Assembly (NCBI GenBank): GCA_034620365.1
Contig: JAQGEQ010000263.1
Coordinates: forward strand, 1,674,001 to 1,738,000
Source: Pegea sp. RAD2-039
Lineage: Eukaryota > Chordata > Thaliacea > Salpida > Salpidae
DNA length: 64,000 nt
Direction: 5' to 3'
The first letter of the stretch is position 1. Each line of letters starts with the position of its first letter. The position numbers and the translations under genes are program-made. Below are positions 1-15,200 of this stretch, in pieces. Below the pieces are notes generated by a model that saw nothing but the letters and a program-made list of their open reading frames with translations, made no database searches and had not been told where the DNA came from.

Positions 1-1025
1 TCAAAGAGAGTTTTACTAGGTCTTTGCACCTCTTTTTTGGATACAAAATTTAAATAATAATAAAAAGATCGAAAAATATTGCCTATGGTCTTCAGTTTAT
101 CAACAAGTTTGCCTATCAAGCAGGTGTCTTATCTCACTTTTACAGTTCTACTAATCAAAACAATTTATCAATTCGAGTCACTGACGTTAGTAGAGTAAAC
201 TTAGAATTTAATTTCTATTGAAACTTCTATTAGCTTTTTCAAAAGTTGTTTTTTGTGACATCAAAAATACTTTATAAATTTTGTATGTACGGTGAACAGC
301 TTGTTTTTGAATTGTTTAATGTTTAATGATAACACAAATGCATGTTTACAGTTCAAAGTTTTGGGAAATTTATTTTGCAATTTATAAAAATTGAACTAAT
401 TAGTTTATCATTTACAACAATTGTCTTTGATAAAGAATAGTTTTAGGAATATAATTAATATTCTGCTGGTAATATTTACTCAAAGTACGATTTAGTATCA
501 ACATTTTGATGTTTAAGTCAAGAAAACTTCATTGCTATGGATAAAAAAAGAAAATAATTCGCTATGTTGAATATTTTTCAATCTTAGGAGCTCAGAAGAG
601 TTAAAAAAGATTCAAGAAAAAAATCCAACATAAACCAGTATGACTTATACTAAAGAAGATATCAGTTAAGAAATTAAATAAAATGTAATTATCAGAAAAT
701 TGATCTTTAAATAACATTACAAATTAATTAGATCGTAAAACTAAACAGTTTCAGATATCAAAGAAATACCCATATATATTTTTGATGTATTATTTATTTG
801 TTAATCAGGAATAAACGATAGAATGATTTTTAATCAGAAATTTTTAACACACGAAAAAACCCAGTTTTGATTCAAACAAGTTAATAAGAACAATAATCAT
901 CGAATTTTTAAAGATAAACTGCAATAAACAAAGCTCCGCTGATATAAGGTCTGCAGAAAAATTATAAGTGTAAATACTAATAGCAAACTTTTCAAGAACA
1001 AAAATATTTAAAACTACTTCTATAT
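1..1025. other. AT-rich spacer, no gene seen
   Basis: I see no convincing exon, RNA gene or repeat here. The sequence is AT-rich, has stops in all frames, and lies downstream of the minus-strand protease gene. Confidence 0.5.
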
Positions 1026-1031
1026 TTTATT
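1026..1031 (-). terminator. Poly(A) signal candidate, cathepsin L-like gene
   Basis: A minus-strand AATAAA lies about 100 bases past the stop codon of the cathepsin L-like gene. That is a normal 3'UTR distance. The hexamer is common by chance in such AT-rich DNA, so this is a position-based inference. Confidence 0.4.
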
Positions 1032-1133
1032 AAACGATTCTAATCTTCAGATACAAAACCATCCATGCATCATTTTTACTGCTAATTACAAATTATTTTT
1101 AAACTAAAATTATTTACTTTGTTTGATCTTCCT

Positions 1134-2760
<1,627 letters not shown>

Positions 2761-3699
2761 TATAAGATTTAATCTGAAACATATAAGATATCACAATTAA
2801 AAAATAAGCTTCTGAAAGTGCTAACAAAGTTTCTTGCCATAAAGCTTGAAATAAATATATGATATGAGCTAGTTCTTTGTTAAAACAAGTCAAATTATAT
2901 ATTATTAGTAATTGTACAAGATCTCATGTTATTTATAGTCACCATGAAATCGTTTGCAAATAAAGCATGCTGTTATCATATGACTGCAGAAGTTGATAAT
3001 TAACCACATTCTAAACTGCAATCAAGTTTGTTTCCACTAAACAAAATTGGTTTATTCGTTTTGTGTTATTTGTTGAAGTTATATTTATTGCAAAACCTCC
3101 GAAGCACATGGCACAAATTTATAATAAATATTTTGAATATAGAATGACCTAACAAATCTTTTGTCAATGCAATATGATTGATTTCTTTGTGTTTGAACTC
3201 ATTCATTGTTGAATATTAAGAAATTAAATTAAGGTTTTAAATTCTGTCACTACGTAACATGTTTAACGATAACTTTTTAATGTTAATCTCCAAAATAACT
3301 TTCTGTTGATATAATTTTATCTTTTAATATTTAAAAATATTGCTAACTAGAATACCTTCACAAGTCTTTAAAATGTTTTAAAAACATATTTTCTGTGATG
3401 TAATGCATAAGGTCAGTTTCTGAGTTTGAAACTTTGTCCTATCAATTGTTGATTTCTATAAATTAAATCTTTTTTTAATTATCTGCATGTGATTCTGCTC
3501 ATTTAAACAACCCAATAAAGTTCTGATAGATCAAACAAATTTAAGTCAACAAACACCTTTTAATACAAATAAGATTATTTTTTATTTAGAGATCGTGGTT
3601 TATATTTCAATAAGGTCACTAACCTATGGTTAGTATGAAGTTTCACTGAAATAATATTGATTTATAAGTTTATACTTTTAAATGTCTTTTAAACAACTT
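2761..3699. other. AT-rich spacer upstream of the protease gene
   Basis: This stretch should hold the promoter of the minus-strand protease gene. I see no clear core promoter motif, no exon and no repeat that I can support. Confidence 0.4.
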
Positions 3700-4010
3700 A
3701 TGAGCATAATAGTAACGTCCATGAGGGATTTGCTCTAAGTGATGATAGTAAAATCAAAGTGAGATGAAAATATAAAGTTTTTAAAGTCTCTTTTTTTTAA
3801 GCTGCTTTTTCTTCTCTATCCTTCAGCTGTTTGCAGAGAAGTTTGCCATTCAGAACAATAAGTGTAAGCAGGTATCCTTAAAGTAAAAACAAAGACCCTG
3901 ATGTTATGTTTGCCTTGAAAGCTATTTTATATCCGATAGCCATGTCCAAACCATGTTCCTCCTTTCAGACTTTTTGCTGTCACCTTAAATGTAATGTGCG
4001 ACATAGACAT
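3700..4010. repeat. Diverged interspersed repeat, copy 1
   Basis: The segment shares an ordered series of short words with 46670-46920: AGTGATGATA, then AGTGAGATG, then an AAGCTG followed by a TTTTCTTC-type run, and a GCAG..TATCC stretch. Spacings differ by small indels. This suggests two old copies of one dispersed element. By-eye alignment only; the family is unknown. Confidence 0.35.
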
Positions 4011-4019
4011 CAAAAATAA

Positions 4020-4120
4020 AAGGTGTTAAGTTTATTTTTGTTCGCCTGCGACGAAGTTCAAGTTTCGCTCGCGTATAGTAGCGCGTGAACATATTTGAAC
4101 ATCACGTCATCTTAAAATTT
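4020..4120. other. Local GC-richer patch with ACGTCA
   Basis: About 100 bases contain several CpG-containing words (GCGACGAAG, TTTCGCTCGCG, GTAGCGCG), then CACGTCAT. This stands out from the very AT-rich surroundings. It could be a regulatory island or an old insertion. No gene start is visible next to it. Confidence 0.25.
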
Positions 4121-4923
4121 TAGCAATCTCATAATTATTATCAGAAAAGCAAATTGTTTATGATAAAACCATTGTTTACTTTGGTTGATCTAAAATTACT
4201 AATTATTGATAGAGTGTTTGGGAATTTAAACAATTCTTAGAATTTTTAATTAAAGTTTTTTAAGTTGATTTTTTTTTATGATTTTGCAAACTTAGAAATA
4301 GTTGATTTACTTTTTTAATTTTAAAACTATATTTGCAGAAATTAATAATTAAAACAATTTATAATATTTTCAAATAATGTTTTCAATTTTTTGAAACTGT
4401 CAACAGCGAAAGTAACTTATTATAAGATCTTCTGTGTTATCAATAAATAATTTCTTTAGTTTTATCAGTTAGATGTCAACAGTTCTTAAACGCAATTGAA
4501 CTTGTTTTCTTAATGAATCTTGCTATAAAACTAACTTTAAATATTTGTCTAAAGATAAATAGTTACGAGTGTTTGCCAAAAGGTTTTATTTAAAAGCTTC
4601 TGCATTCGATAGCTATGATTACCATAAACCTTTTTCCTTTTTTGACTAAAAATTACAATTAATTTAATCATTATACTTGAAACCAACTCTACTAGACATT
4701 GAAAAAATCAATTTTATGAAATTTGGCCTTGTAATAAGAACTTGAATACTTATATGCATGACAAATTTTGTTTTTACAACTATAAATATTTCATAATAGA
4801 AGACACTTTGAAACATACTACTAAAAACAATTGATTCCTAAATATCTTGGACTAACTTGTACAAGATTAGTCTTTGAAGCAGATGTCAGTTTAATAAGCT
4901 TTTAATATGTCCAAGAACAGAAA

Positions 4924-5120
4924 GTACATCAAGAATTAGAGCAATTTGTAATCCCACATTCATTACATCAAAAAGTATTCTGTTTTCTCTAGATACTAAA
5001 CAACAAGTTGGAAACAGTGAGTTGAAGATAATTAAAACAAAATTCCAAAGCTTGTTGCAAAATGAAATCTTGAATATCTTCTGTTACTATCAGAAGGAAC
5101 AACCTAACTTGGACTGAGAG
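4924..5120 (+). pseudogene. Possible LTR-retrotransposon integrase relic
   Basis: One plus frame reads LEQFVIPHSLHQKV before a stop at about 4990. This resembles the phrase that opens the zinc-binding (H2C2) part of many Ty3/gypsy-type integrases (L-x-V-P-x-S-L-x-x-x-V). The following frame is broken by stops and shows no intact H2C2 or catalytic core. If real, it is a decayed fragment. The match is short, so confidence is low. Confidence 0.22.
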
Positions 5121-5706
5121 TATGAATCTAAGTGACCAGATTTGACTATGTTTGATGCTGAGGTCTTTGAGAGGTTGATAATCTCACTATCTATTTTTAT
5201 TTACAAAACATTCAAGCTAAAAATGGTTTTCAAACTACTAACTACCTGATAACCTTCATCAAACTAATCAAGAAGTTGATAAAAAGTTATTAAAATATCT
5301 GACAAAGTTACTTTCATAAGACTGTTGCTCCAAAATTATGCCATGACTAAATCTACAAAAGAAGATGAAGAAATGACTTGGTGGATACACCTTACGTCAG
5401 CTGAAGGACAGGTTTAGACTTCAAAACTATCTAGGAATGATGCGAAGGATATGAGTTTGAGGGTTGACAACTAGAAGTTGAAAGTATTGTATTTAGCGAG
5501 AAGGTCTTATAAGTTGACTTAACTAAGCTCTAATTGAAATTTTTATTTCATTTGTGAATTAAATTAGCTGGTACTTTAATCAAACGTTTGAACTGTGATA
5601 CTAACACAGATAAAAAGATTGAATTCAGCAGAATTATTATTTGAGTTTTTCAATTAATCTCCTTTTTAATTGTAAATATTTTGAATAAAAATAAATCCTA
5701 AAAATG
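5121..5706. other. Spacer before the ICAP-1-like gene
   Basis: There is no exon or RNA gene that I can support. Parts of 5121-5500 have fewer stops than neighbouring DNA and may continue the decayed element to the left. Confidence 0.3.
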
Positions 5707-5712
5707 TTTATT
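5707..5712 (-). terminator. Poly(A) signal candidate, ICAP-1-like gene
   Basis: A minus-strand AATAAA lies about 175 bases past the stop codon of the ICAP-1-like gene. It is supported only by the hexamer and its position. Confidence 0.4.
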
Positions 5713-5884
5713 ACAGTTGAGTTGAAATTTGTTTGATGAAGAAAATGAATAAAAAAAAAGAATTTTTTGATAAATATTCCATTAGTTGAAAAAATGAAGA
5801 ATTGGAAACAGAAGTTTTGATAGTTTTTAAAACTAAAAAAAATTTGAGAAAAAAGTCAGAAAAAAATGTAGAAAAAAGTTGACA

Positions 5885-6883
5885 TCAGATGTAACCTCTG
5901 TTGGCAGAATTTTCTGAGTTTGTTTTTGTTTCATGATCTTTAAGTTTGGAAGACTTTTCAACCGATGACATCACAGCATCTAACACGCGACTAAATTTGT
6001 GACAAATTTTCTGACAAGCGTCCTGAAAATACAAATTATTTAAAATCGAAAAAAAATCATCAAATAAGTTTTGTGGAAAATTTTCAACTAACTTCAGTCT
6101 CACATGCGTATACAAAAACATCATAATCTACAGTTTGCTTATCGTTGAACACTTTAAAAGCAAGAACCACATCGCCAATGGTCCCATCATCAAAACAAAC
6201 CACTCGTTCTATTTTATATAAAGGAATACGAGAAACGACACTCTAGATAAAAGTTAAAAAGACTAAATCTCAATTTTTAAATTTTTTTAAATGTAGTTTA
6301 CCATGTTTTGATCAAATATTCTCAAATCTTTTTGTGATAAAATTAAAAAATAGTCTTCACTCTGGGGTGTTAGTGCCAGGCGTTCTTCACACTGAAATTT
6401 AACAAGATCTTTACATGAGCACACATTGTTTATTTTATTAATATAATGAATAAAAAATATTACAAGACTCATAGCTTAAAAAATCTTAGAACAAATCTAC
6501 TTTCAATTCATTCTAGATCAAAAAAGAAAATATTTCAGACCTGGGCTATATCAATAATATTTATTAACTCAAGTGAGCCTTCAGAAGGAATAGTCACATT
6601 TTTAATGACTCCGTATAGTTTTACTCGGCAGTCTGATTGATGTTTCTGTGATGTTGGTGACTCTCTACCTAAAGTTAGAAATAAAAAGTATTAAATTATG
6701 AATAAGTTACTTTTGTTTTATTTATAATCTTAACTAATCAATGTTAGTTATTAATAGCTTTATGAATACTTTACCTGAACTTTTAGATGAAAAGCTACTG
6801 CTGTATTTGCATGTTTCATTATCTGTATTTGAATAAGAGCAAGTTCCAGTACTTGAATGAGAAAGTTCTTCACTGGAACCCAT
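5885..6883 (-). CDS. ITGB1BP1: ICAP-1-like protein (integrin beta-1-binding protein 1)
   Basis: This is a 204-aa adaptor with a C-terminal PTB domain; vertebrate ICAP-1 is 200 aa. Exons are 6883-6775, 6668-6541, 6391-6302, 6242-6093 and 6022-5885, with all phases closing. Residues 1 to about 50 are Ser/Thr-rich, as in ICAP-1. The PTB domain follows from VKLYGVIKNV. Family-specific stretches are LELINIIDIAQ, PLYKIERVVCFDDG and the last helix DACQKICHKFSRVLDAV, which match ICAP-1 in order and spacing. In vertebrates ICAP-1 binds the membrane-distal NPxY motif of the integrin beta-1 tail, competes with talin, and also binds KRIT1. The same role is inferred here. Unlike the vertebrate protein, the N-terminus has no evident basic nuclear-localisation cluster, and the middle of the domain is divergent. 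The second intron uses a weak donor (GTCTGA). Confidence 0.85.
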
Positions 6884-9800
6884 TTTAAAATTGTTTAAAC
6901 TTCCTTAGCTTGTTTTCTATTTAAATTTAAGAACAATTTGGGCAGCTGATGTCTTTAAATAACAATTTTCAAGTAAATACTATAGTTAATATATTCATTA
7001 CATGATTGACCATTAAATATGTTTACAATATTTCACAAAAAAAATCATCAATCTATCATCTATAATTTACTTTTATCATATAAAAACTAAGGTAGACAAT
7101 TAATATTTAAAATATTTCAATGGTACTACTTACTAGAATGTTCAACAAATTTAAGGTTTAATATTATAAAAAAAGCTAAAATATAAATAACTTTAACGAG
7201 GCAGAAGAATTATACTTCATAACTATCAATAAAAATTTCAACACATATTTCTAAATCAAAAGAAATTTATAATTTTCTGAATGATCAAAACTATATTATA
7301 ATAAATAATACAGAAAATTGAATAGTAAATTTAATTGATTTATTTTTAACAAAAAAATAAATTTAATATTCTAGTTGTCTATATGATGTATTTCTTTTAG
7401 GGACTTAAATTAATGAAAAATTATTGTTGTCATTAATTCAATTAAATACAACAAAAATTACCAGAAAATAGACAATGAATAGGAGTAAAAATTCTAAAAT
7501 TAGACTTTGTAAAAACCCAAGTTGTTATGAAGCAGAAGATATAAAAATTTTTATTTTGTGACTGAAACTTTTTCAATTCAATTTGTAAGTTTAAAAATAT
7601 CCAATTAGTCTAAGCCTATTGTTTACATAAGCAAAACTTTAGTTTCTTTCACTTGATTATCATAAACACATTTTGCTTTTTGATATTCGCTATTAAAAAA
7701 AATCTACGATTTATTAGGTTACTTAAAATAAGACATTTTCGGGTAATCTTAGCTAAAATATCTGAAAAAATCATTTTATCTCAAATAAGCAGTTTTAGGT
7801 TTAAATGAAAGATTTAAAGAAAAGGTTAAGAAGGGCAATTTTAAAGTTAGTAAGAATATGCGTTTATAGCAAAACAAGTTGATAAAAGTATTCGATAGAA
7901 AGTTTTGTTTAAACTTATGTTGTTTTGATTACTGAGAATTATGTTCAACAAAATTTTAATTATAAAAAGGTTAAGAGCTTCTTATGACAGTTTGTTCTTA
8001 AATTCGGAAAGATATAACGACGTGCTTGACTAGATTGAATTTATTTGTACTGGATAATTCTTAGCCATAACTTTTAACACAGCTTCTACTAGATCAAGTA
8101 TAGGTGACAAAAACTGTTCATTTGATGTCTGGTTTAGTTTTTGTGGTCTTCATATATTACTAGTATATACAAAATTTATTTTATATTAAAGAATACTTAA
8201 CTTTGAATGTAAAAAATAATTTTCAGCAAGTTAAGAGTTGAATTAGCTTCAGAAATTAGATTTCAAATTAAGTTTTAGCAAAGTATAATGTGACCTTCAA
8301 ACAGTTTGTTTTTTGAGCTAAATTAGAAAAAAAAGTTCCAAAATTGTTTTATAAACTTTTACAAAATTGATAAATCTATCATAAATTTGTTTATAATAAA
8401 TAATCATAAATTTTTATTAACTTAACAGCTCTTAAGTGTCGTTGTAAATTTCTAATAAAAAAACTTAACTTTAAAGTTGGGTAAATTTGCAAAGAAGGTT
8501 GTAGAAAGGAAATTTATAACAAAAAAATATGGTATAATTGCCTTTGATTACAAAAAAATAAAAATAAGATCTTAAAAGCGCCAATAAAGTACCAGGTCAC
8601 TTATTCAAGATTAACCGAACCAATTGCAAAATTTTCAACAAAAAAAATTACGACAAAAATTAAAAGAATATGTTTGATTCAGACTAAAGATTTATTCAAA
8701 TATAATCACTGTCTTAGCAAGAACAGTAGTTCATAAAATCCTGGATCAAGTCTCAATAAACCATTTAGTTTTGTTGACAAATCTGTTCTTCATAATCAAT
8801 TAAAGCTATCAAATCTTGTTAAGGTATTTTTCAGGAATAGTAAAGTTTTAAACTGCTTTTTAAATACTAAAAAGATATATTTTTAAAGGAGCTATTTTCA
8901 CCGTTTAAAATTAATTTATAGTATATCCGAATCTTAATATATGACTACGTTTGAATGAAGCATATTTTCATGCGTTTTTTTGAGTGATAAAAATAACTTT
9001 GATAGATAAACAGTTTCAGGGTTAGGCAATTCATGAAATAAAAGAAGCTTAATCTGTTCTGTTCCAGTACTTTAACTAGGAGGAAGCTCAAAATAATCTG
9101 AGTATTAATTGGAGTTTGCGGTTTAATTAATTTGTAAATTAATTTATGTAATCACTGATCATTGACATTTTCTACAGCTAACTTTCTTATTTTAATTCAA
9201 TTAAAAATGTAGGTAACAGAGAAAAATCAAATATTCCAAACATTAAACAGTTTTTAATAGAATTTAAACAACAATGAAGTTCTTTTTCTCCTAACGTTAG
9301 CTCATCTACAGAATGTCTAAAATATTTCATATTGTCAAATATCAAGTAGAGAACTTTGCTAATTAGTGAGAAGTTTTTAGTAAAACTTCAAAATAGTTTT
9401 CTAGAATATTATGATGAGATCAGGGTTGTATTGATATTTATTTTTTATTTTTAAAAAAAGAACAAACTTTGAATAGATATAAACCTAGTTTAAGATAGAT
9501 TTCAAATAAAAAATGTTTTATTTTCAGCAGAGCAAAAATAGAATAAACATTTTATGTAGTCTTGCTAACAGCTGTAAGCTCAGAGATCCAAATTTACCCA
9601 AAATTAATCTGTAAACATTTTTAATACTTCTGTAGCTTTATTCTTTCAATTTATCAAGAAATTAATAATACAGAATAGAAATTGATAGCTGTAATTAAAG
9701 CATTTACATAACGCATTCTACAGACATAAAAATGTTTTATCAAAAACAATTTTATACAGACGATTAAAAACTAAAACTTAGTAACTTTAGATAACAAAAT

Positions 9801-12232
9801 TGAGTAAATAAAACTTCATAATTGGTTTTATTAGTTAATTTAAAATAACCACTTAACTAGGTTATTTAGCTACACATTGAATATATCTTATTAGTAAATA
9901 ATTATTTCATGAAAAAAGATATTTTGTATTACAAAATGTAAAAGTGATTTAAGCTATGTATTAGAAAGTTGTTTAATTATAGTAATTGTATCTAAATAGA
10001 AGAATACTAATACTTATCTTTGACATATTAGAGATCAAGACAGGATAAATTGATTAAATTGTAGTTACGTTATTTGCTCAGAATATTAAGTATTTTTACT
10101 ACAAACCGACAAGCACTTGGCATATCTTTAATTTTAATAAGTCCTTTTTAAACAAGTGACTTTTTATGGTACATATCTACAATGATTTGCTGAATTAGTA
10201 TATGAAATTAAGACTAAAGTCAAAAATAACCTAGAAAAATAATTTTTAGTAACCTAGTCGTTTGCATAAATAATTTCAGCTAAGATAAACAATCAATAAA
10301 TTTATCAAGCTTTTACTAACAAATTACACACTTAACATTTATTGTTAGCTTTGGATTAAGTGGATAACCTTGTTTATAAAAAGCATTCTAAACTTCTTAA
10401 AAAGTAAATGACTTCTGCGGTGAATCCACTTTTTCAAGGGTTTAATTCAATTAACTAAAAGAGATCTGTCAGTAGATAAATTGTGTTTGTTTAAATGATT
10501 TCAAATAAGTTTTCTACTTCAATTATCTTAATTTTCATACTTTGCTGGTTAAGAATGATATCTAAGACGGCGTTTTTTTTATGGTATTTTCAATAATATA
10601 ACCACTAAACACATGAGTAAAAAATTACATTGCTAAGAGAAAGTATTTGGCGAATAACGAAGAAACTTCGATTTTGAAGAAACAAATTAAATTTAAAGCA
10701 AATCTATTTGTGCCAAGCATTCAACATTAAGCAAATGGAATTATTTTCGAGTGTGGGTTCTTGTAACAAAATAAACTGAGTCAATATATCCTACAATATA
10801 CTTCTTAAAAAAATTAAGTTTGAGACTTTTAAAAAGCAAACACGTTTATATATACTTTGCCAAATAAACAGAGAAATCTAAAATTGGATGATAATTTATT
10901 TCTTCGTGAGATAAAAAGTAGATTTGAGAATATATCTTAGTCATACTTATCTAATTCGTTTATTCCTCGTTTATTCGATTTTAGTTCAACTGTAGAGAAA
11001 AAATGATTTTTTATATTTGATATTTTAAGCGAATTATATTAAGTGGTTTAACTGAGTATTTTAAAGAGATTTGTGAAAGTAACCTGAAATTTGTTTTATG
11101 TAAAATTTAAATAATCAACCTTAATTTAAAAAAAAATTGAAAATGACATAGGATGTGTAATCTGCTCACGATTAAAAACAGCTTTCCGTCCTAATATATC
11201 TTTCAATCGTCATCAATGGTTTGATAGAGTCAAATCAGATTATATATCAGATACTTAAAAAGTATAATTAGTATTTGATGCTTAAAAGACAGATGATAAT
11301 AAGCAGACCATGTGTATTAAAATGGTTTAAAAGGGTAAGAAAGTTACTAAAGATTTATTGAGTCTTTAATTTTTTGGTCAAAAATATTATCCTAACTAAA
11401 GCATTATCAAATTATACAAACTTATTAATTATTTTGTTGTAAATAAGCACTGCTTTGTATATAAAAATATCAAGATACAAATTCAACTCCGAAAAATAAA
11501 TTGTGTAATAAATGATCAATTGAACAAAGCAGAAAATAGAAAAGTTATTGGCAGAAAAACATATTCGACAAACGCAAAAAATATGATGATATCGACATGA
11601 AAATAGGAAAAATAGCTTATTCAGACAAATATTTCGAATCATATAGAAAAATGAACTTCTGATAAGTCATTACATTTTATACAGTAGTTCTAAAATTATC
11701 AGTATTTTATCTAAAGTAGTTTGATTTAATGTAACTGCATTAAAGGATTAAGTTCATGTCCTTTTAAGTGTTTCTTCAGTTTAAATTGATTCATAATTCA
11801 GTTTTATAAATGAAGTGAGAGATGTGTTCAGTTATAAAGAAAATAATCATCGAAATTTATGGTAGAACGATTTTCACAATGCAAAATAAAATGAAAATTA
11901 CTGCTGCACAATACAAAGCATTTTTCGTGCAGAGTATCAAACTAGACGTGAAATAATAAAGAATCATTTCTTCGATATCTTACCAATATCAACATTTGAT
12001 TAGTATTTTTTCTGAGTTTGACAAGTTCAAAATGCTGATGTAATGAATAGCTTCTTAGATTTAATGCTGACAGTGGAAGGAGTTAAATATGAAAAGGCAC
12101 AACTTATAGAAAAGTCAGTCAATTTACAAAAGTTAGTTGTAAATATTTCGAAAAATTAAAGAGACGTTTTTAAACGAACAAATTTTGTAGAACAAAAGTG
12201 AAACAGTTTTTAGAAACAGTAAATTTTGATAT
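6884..12232. other. 5.3-kb AT-rich intergenic region
   Basis: No gene, RNA or clear repeat can be supported. The segment next to 6883 should include the promoter of the ICAP-1-like gene. Short open frames in 11412-11642 look like chance AT-rich frames, being rich in Phe, Ile, Tyr and Lys with no motif. Confidence 0.5.
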
Positions 12233-12238
12233 TTTATT
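12233..12238 (-). terminator. Poly(A)-like hexamer just past the IP6K stop
   Basis: A minus-strand AATAAA begins about 11 bases after the stop codon. Used as a poly(A) signal, it would give a very short 3'UTR. It may be chance, or the true 3' end may lie further left. Confidence 0.25.
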
Positions 12239-12248
12239 TGATGCTTGT

Positions 12249-15200
12249 TTAGTTACTCACATCCTTTAAATCAGAAAGAATCGAGATTAAACTTTCAACA
12301 GCATGAACAAAATCACTATCGGGTCCTTGGTATATTGTTTGATCATTCAAAAAGCCACCATAAGTACTATGAGCAAAATCAATCATATAAACCTTAATTG
12401 AGTTCTTTGTCGCCAAACTGTTATCGCCTTCATAAGTAATCAAAAGCGACCCGGCATAAAAACGATAAGTTTTCAGTTCAACTAGAGTTTTCTTGAGTTC
12501 GTTCAAGCGCTTTAGAAGTGCAGGAATCAGTTCAGTCAACATTTCCTCACCGTTATGAAGAAATTGTTGAATAATTCCAATGAACCCATCAGATGAAAGC
12601 CCTCGACCAAAGTATTTATCACGACATAAGTACTGTTCGGTAGTAACTTGGTAAACCTTCAAGAAATTAAATATTTTAATTTTTTATGTAAAAACAACAA
12701 ATATTTTTGCTTGAATTTTTGGTAAATACAAACCTGCATCCCAGCAAGACGAAGACAAAGACTTCCTGTACTACTGCGTTGAGCTAGATTGAAATGTTTA
12801 TCTCTTTTTCTCTCTGAACATCCGATCCGATCAAGTTGAGTCCCAACTTTTAAATCAAGAATGCAAGGGAAGTTGTAATCTGAAGTAACGTCTTCCAGCA
12901 TCAAGTAAGCTGTTGATGATTTGAAATAGGATTTATTATTTTACTAAACTTTGTTTTTCTATCAACTTATTATCGAATGCCAAAATCATAAATAAAACTA
13001 TAAAAATAGTTTAAGTATAAATAATTATTATAAAAATTAAATATTTATTTATTTCAATTAAAGCAAAGTAGGGAGCTTGAAGAGAACACGTTCCGCTAAC
13101 ACATATTCTCACAAATAAATTAATTAAATTTGAATAAAATAAAAGATAAAATTGAAATTTAGTAGACGAATATCTTTTTATTAGATTTATTATCTTTAAA
13201 ATGATTCATCGTAATTTCAAACAAAACAGTTTCATAAATTTGAGAGTTAGGAACTCTTATTACTTGGAATCAGATTTTCTAACTGAAGATGATCTTAAAA
13301 CTGTAAGAACATGGAGAGCAGGTTTTAGGCTTTTCAATCAACTGCTTTCTCTGATTTAGCAGCTGAAATAAATCTTTAGCTTCTTTAAAATGAACATTGA
13401 TTCACATTCATTATATATCGCCTTATTAATGACGTCATAACGCTTGATGCACGCCTCGAATCACTCAAGCAAAACGACGTTACCGGCTCATTTAAGTTGC
13501 AGACATTAGTAGGAAAAGCTTTCTAATTTTTTTAAACGTAATTGAGAATATATTTGTAAGATCATTTAAAATGAATTTTGTTTTTTTTGTTATGTGACTT
13601 TACATTTTAAAATCAAATTGCTTTACAAAATTTGAAAAAGATTGTCATTAAAAAAAGAACAAACTTCAAATCAGTTTCTGACATTAAAAAAATAGTTTTG
13701 AATAATAAAATATTTGAGGCATTACTTAAAAGAAAATTATAAAATAATATGATGTTTATTATCAAAGTTTGATTGAAGGATTTTCTAGAAAAGTGAAGCT
13801 ATTAAAAATACTGCAATCATTTTTATAATTCACAATAAAAATTATGTAAAACAATTTATCACAACTTAAAGCTCTTTATAGAAAAATTTATAAAAGCTAT
13901 GAAAACAAAGCTGTAAAAGTTTAATCATTTCAAATAAGAGCAAAATTCTAAATAACTAGATGTCATTCTGACGTTATTACTATCTATAAAAATAAGCAAC
14001 AAATTTTGAATAAAAATTATCATTACTAATTCCTCAAAGTTGCAGCATTTCTTGAAATCATTTGGAAGGAGTTTTTACAAGTTTATTAGAGTGACTTAAA
14101 ATTTTTTGTTTGATCTATTATCAATTTACGGTGAACAAATGGATTGGTCTTATCAGAAGGATTTCAAAACATTTCGAAAACTTACAAGAAAAAAAGGTTA
14201 TGTTACAAACTAGCGAAGTTAAATAATTTGTTGCAGTTTTATAAAAAATCTCAGGAGAAAAATACACTTTAAGTTAAAAAAACGTCATAAATTTGATAAA
14301 AACAATTTGCAAAAACAAATGAGATTTTTGATAACATTTTTCACTTTAGTTTGATTAATTATCTTCTATTTATAAAAAGATCAAAACATTATTTCTCAAT
14401 TTGTTGAACAAATTTTTAAATTTATGTTTTTATTTCATTTAAATTATTTATCACATTTCAGTTTCAAGCTTCGATTTCAATATGCTATTTTCTACTGTGA
14501 GTTCAATTACATATTTTTCAAACTTGTTGTATTAATAAATATGGCATTTCTATTTTTAAAATCAGTAGAGTAAAATCAAACCTTTTAATAAATCTGCATC
14601 CTCTGAGACCTTTTTTAAGTGATCTTTCCATTTTTTGCCAGTTTCTGATTTGAAACAGTTTTCATTTGAATTTTCCATTCTCTCAAAATCCAGCAGTAAA
14701 TCTTTGAGATCAACCTGAGCTCGGATATGCTCTCCTTTTAACATCCGGTTGACTTCTCGTCTGTGCTGTCTTAAAGACCAAGGGTTTTTACCCACAGCTT
14801 CGGTAAGAGCTTCTTGATCTTTATCGACAGTCCAAGGGTGGCTAGTAAAACCGTTATTATCTTCTTTGTATTGAAGTCTTTCCAATCCTTTGAATAGGAC
14901 TTTCCTACAAAAAGTTTTCAAAGATGTTTAAAAACAACTTTTTATTTTTTTAGAGTTAAATACTTATTCATTTTTAAGACATAATTCAAACGACTGTGTT
15001 ACTAATTTTACTTAAGTTATTTCAGAGCAAAAACTATTCTAATTTACATATAAATAGCTCTAAAGAATTTTTTTTCTTAATTATATTATTTTTATTGCAT
15101 TCCAAGCAGATGTAATCGTTAGTTCTAGTTTTTCTTATATCTAATTTAAAAAAAGCTTATAAGGTTTGAAAACAACCAAGCTACTAATCAGTCAATTTGT

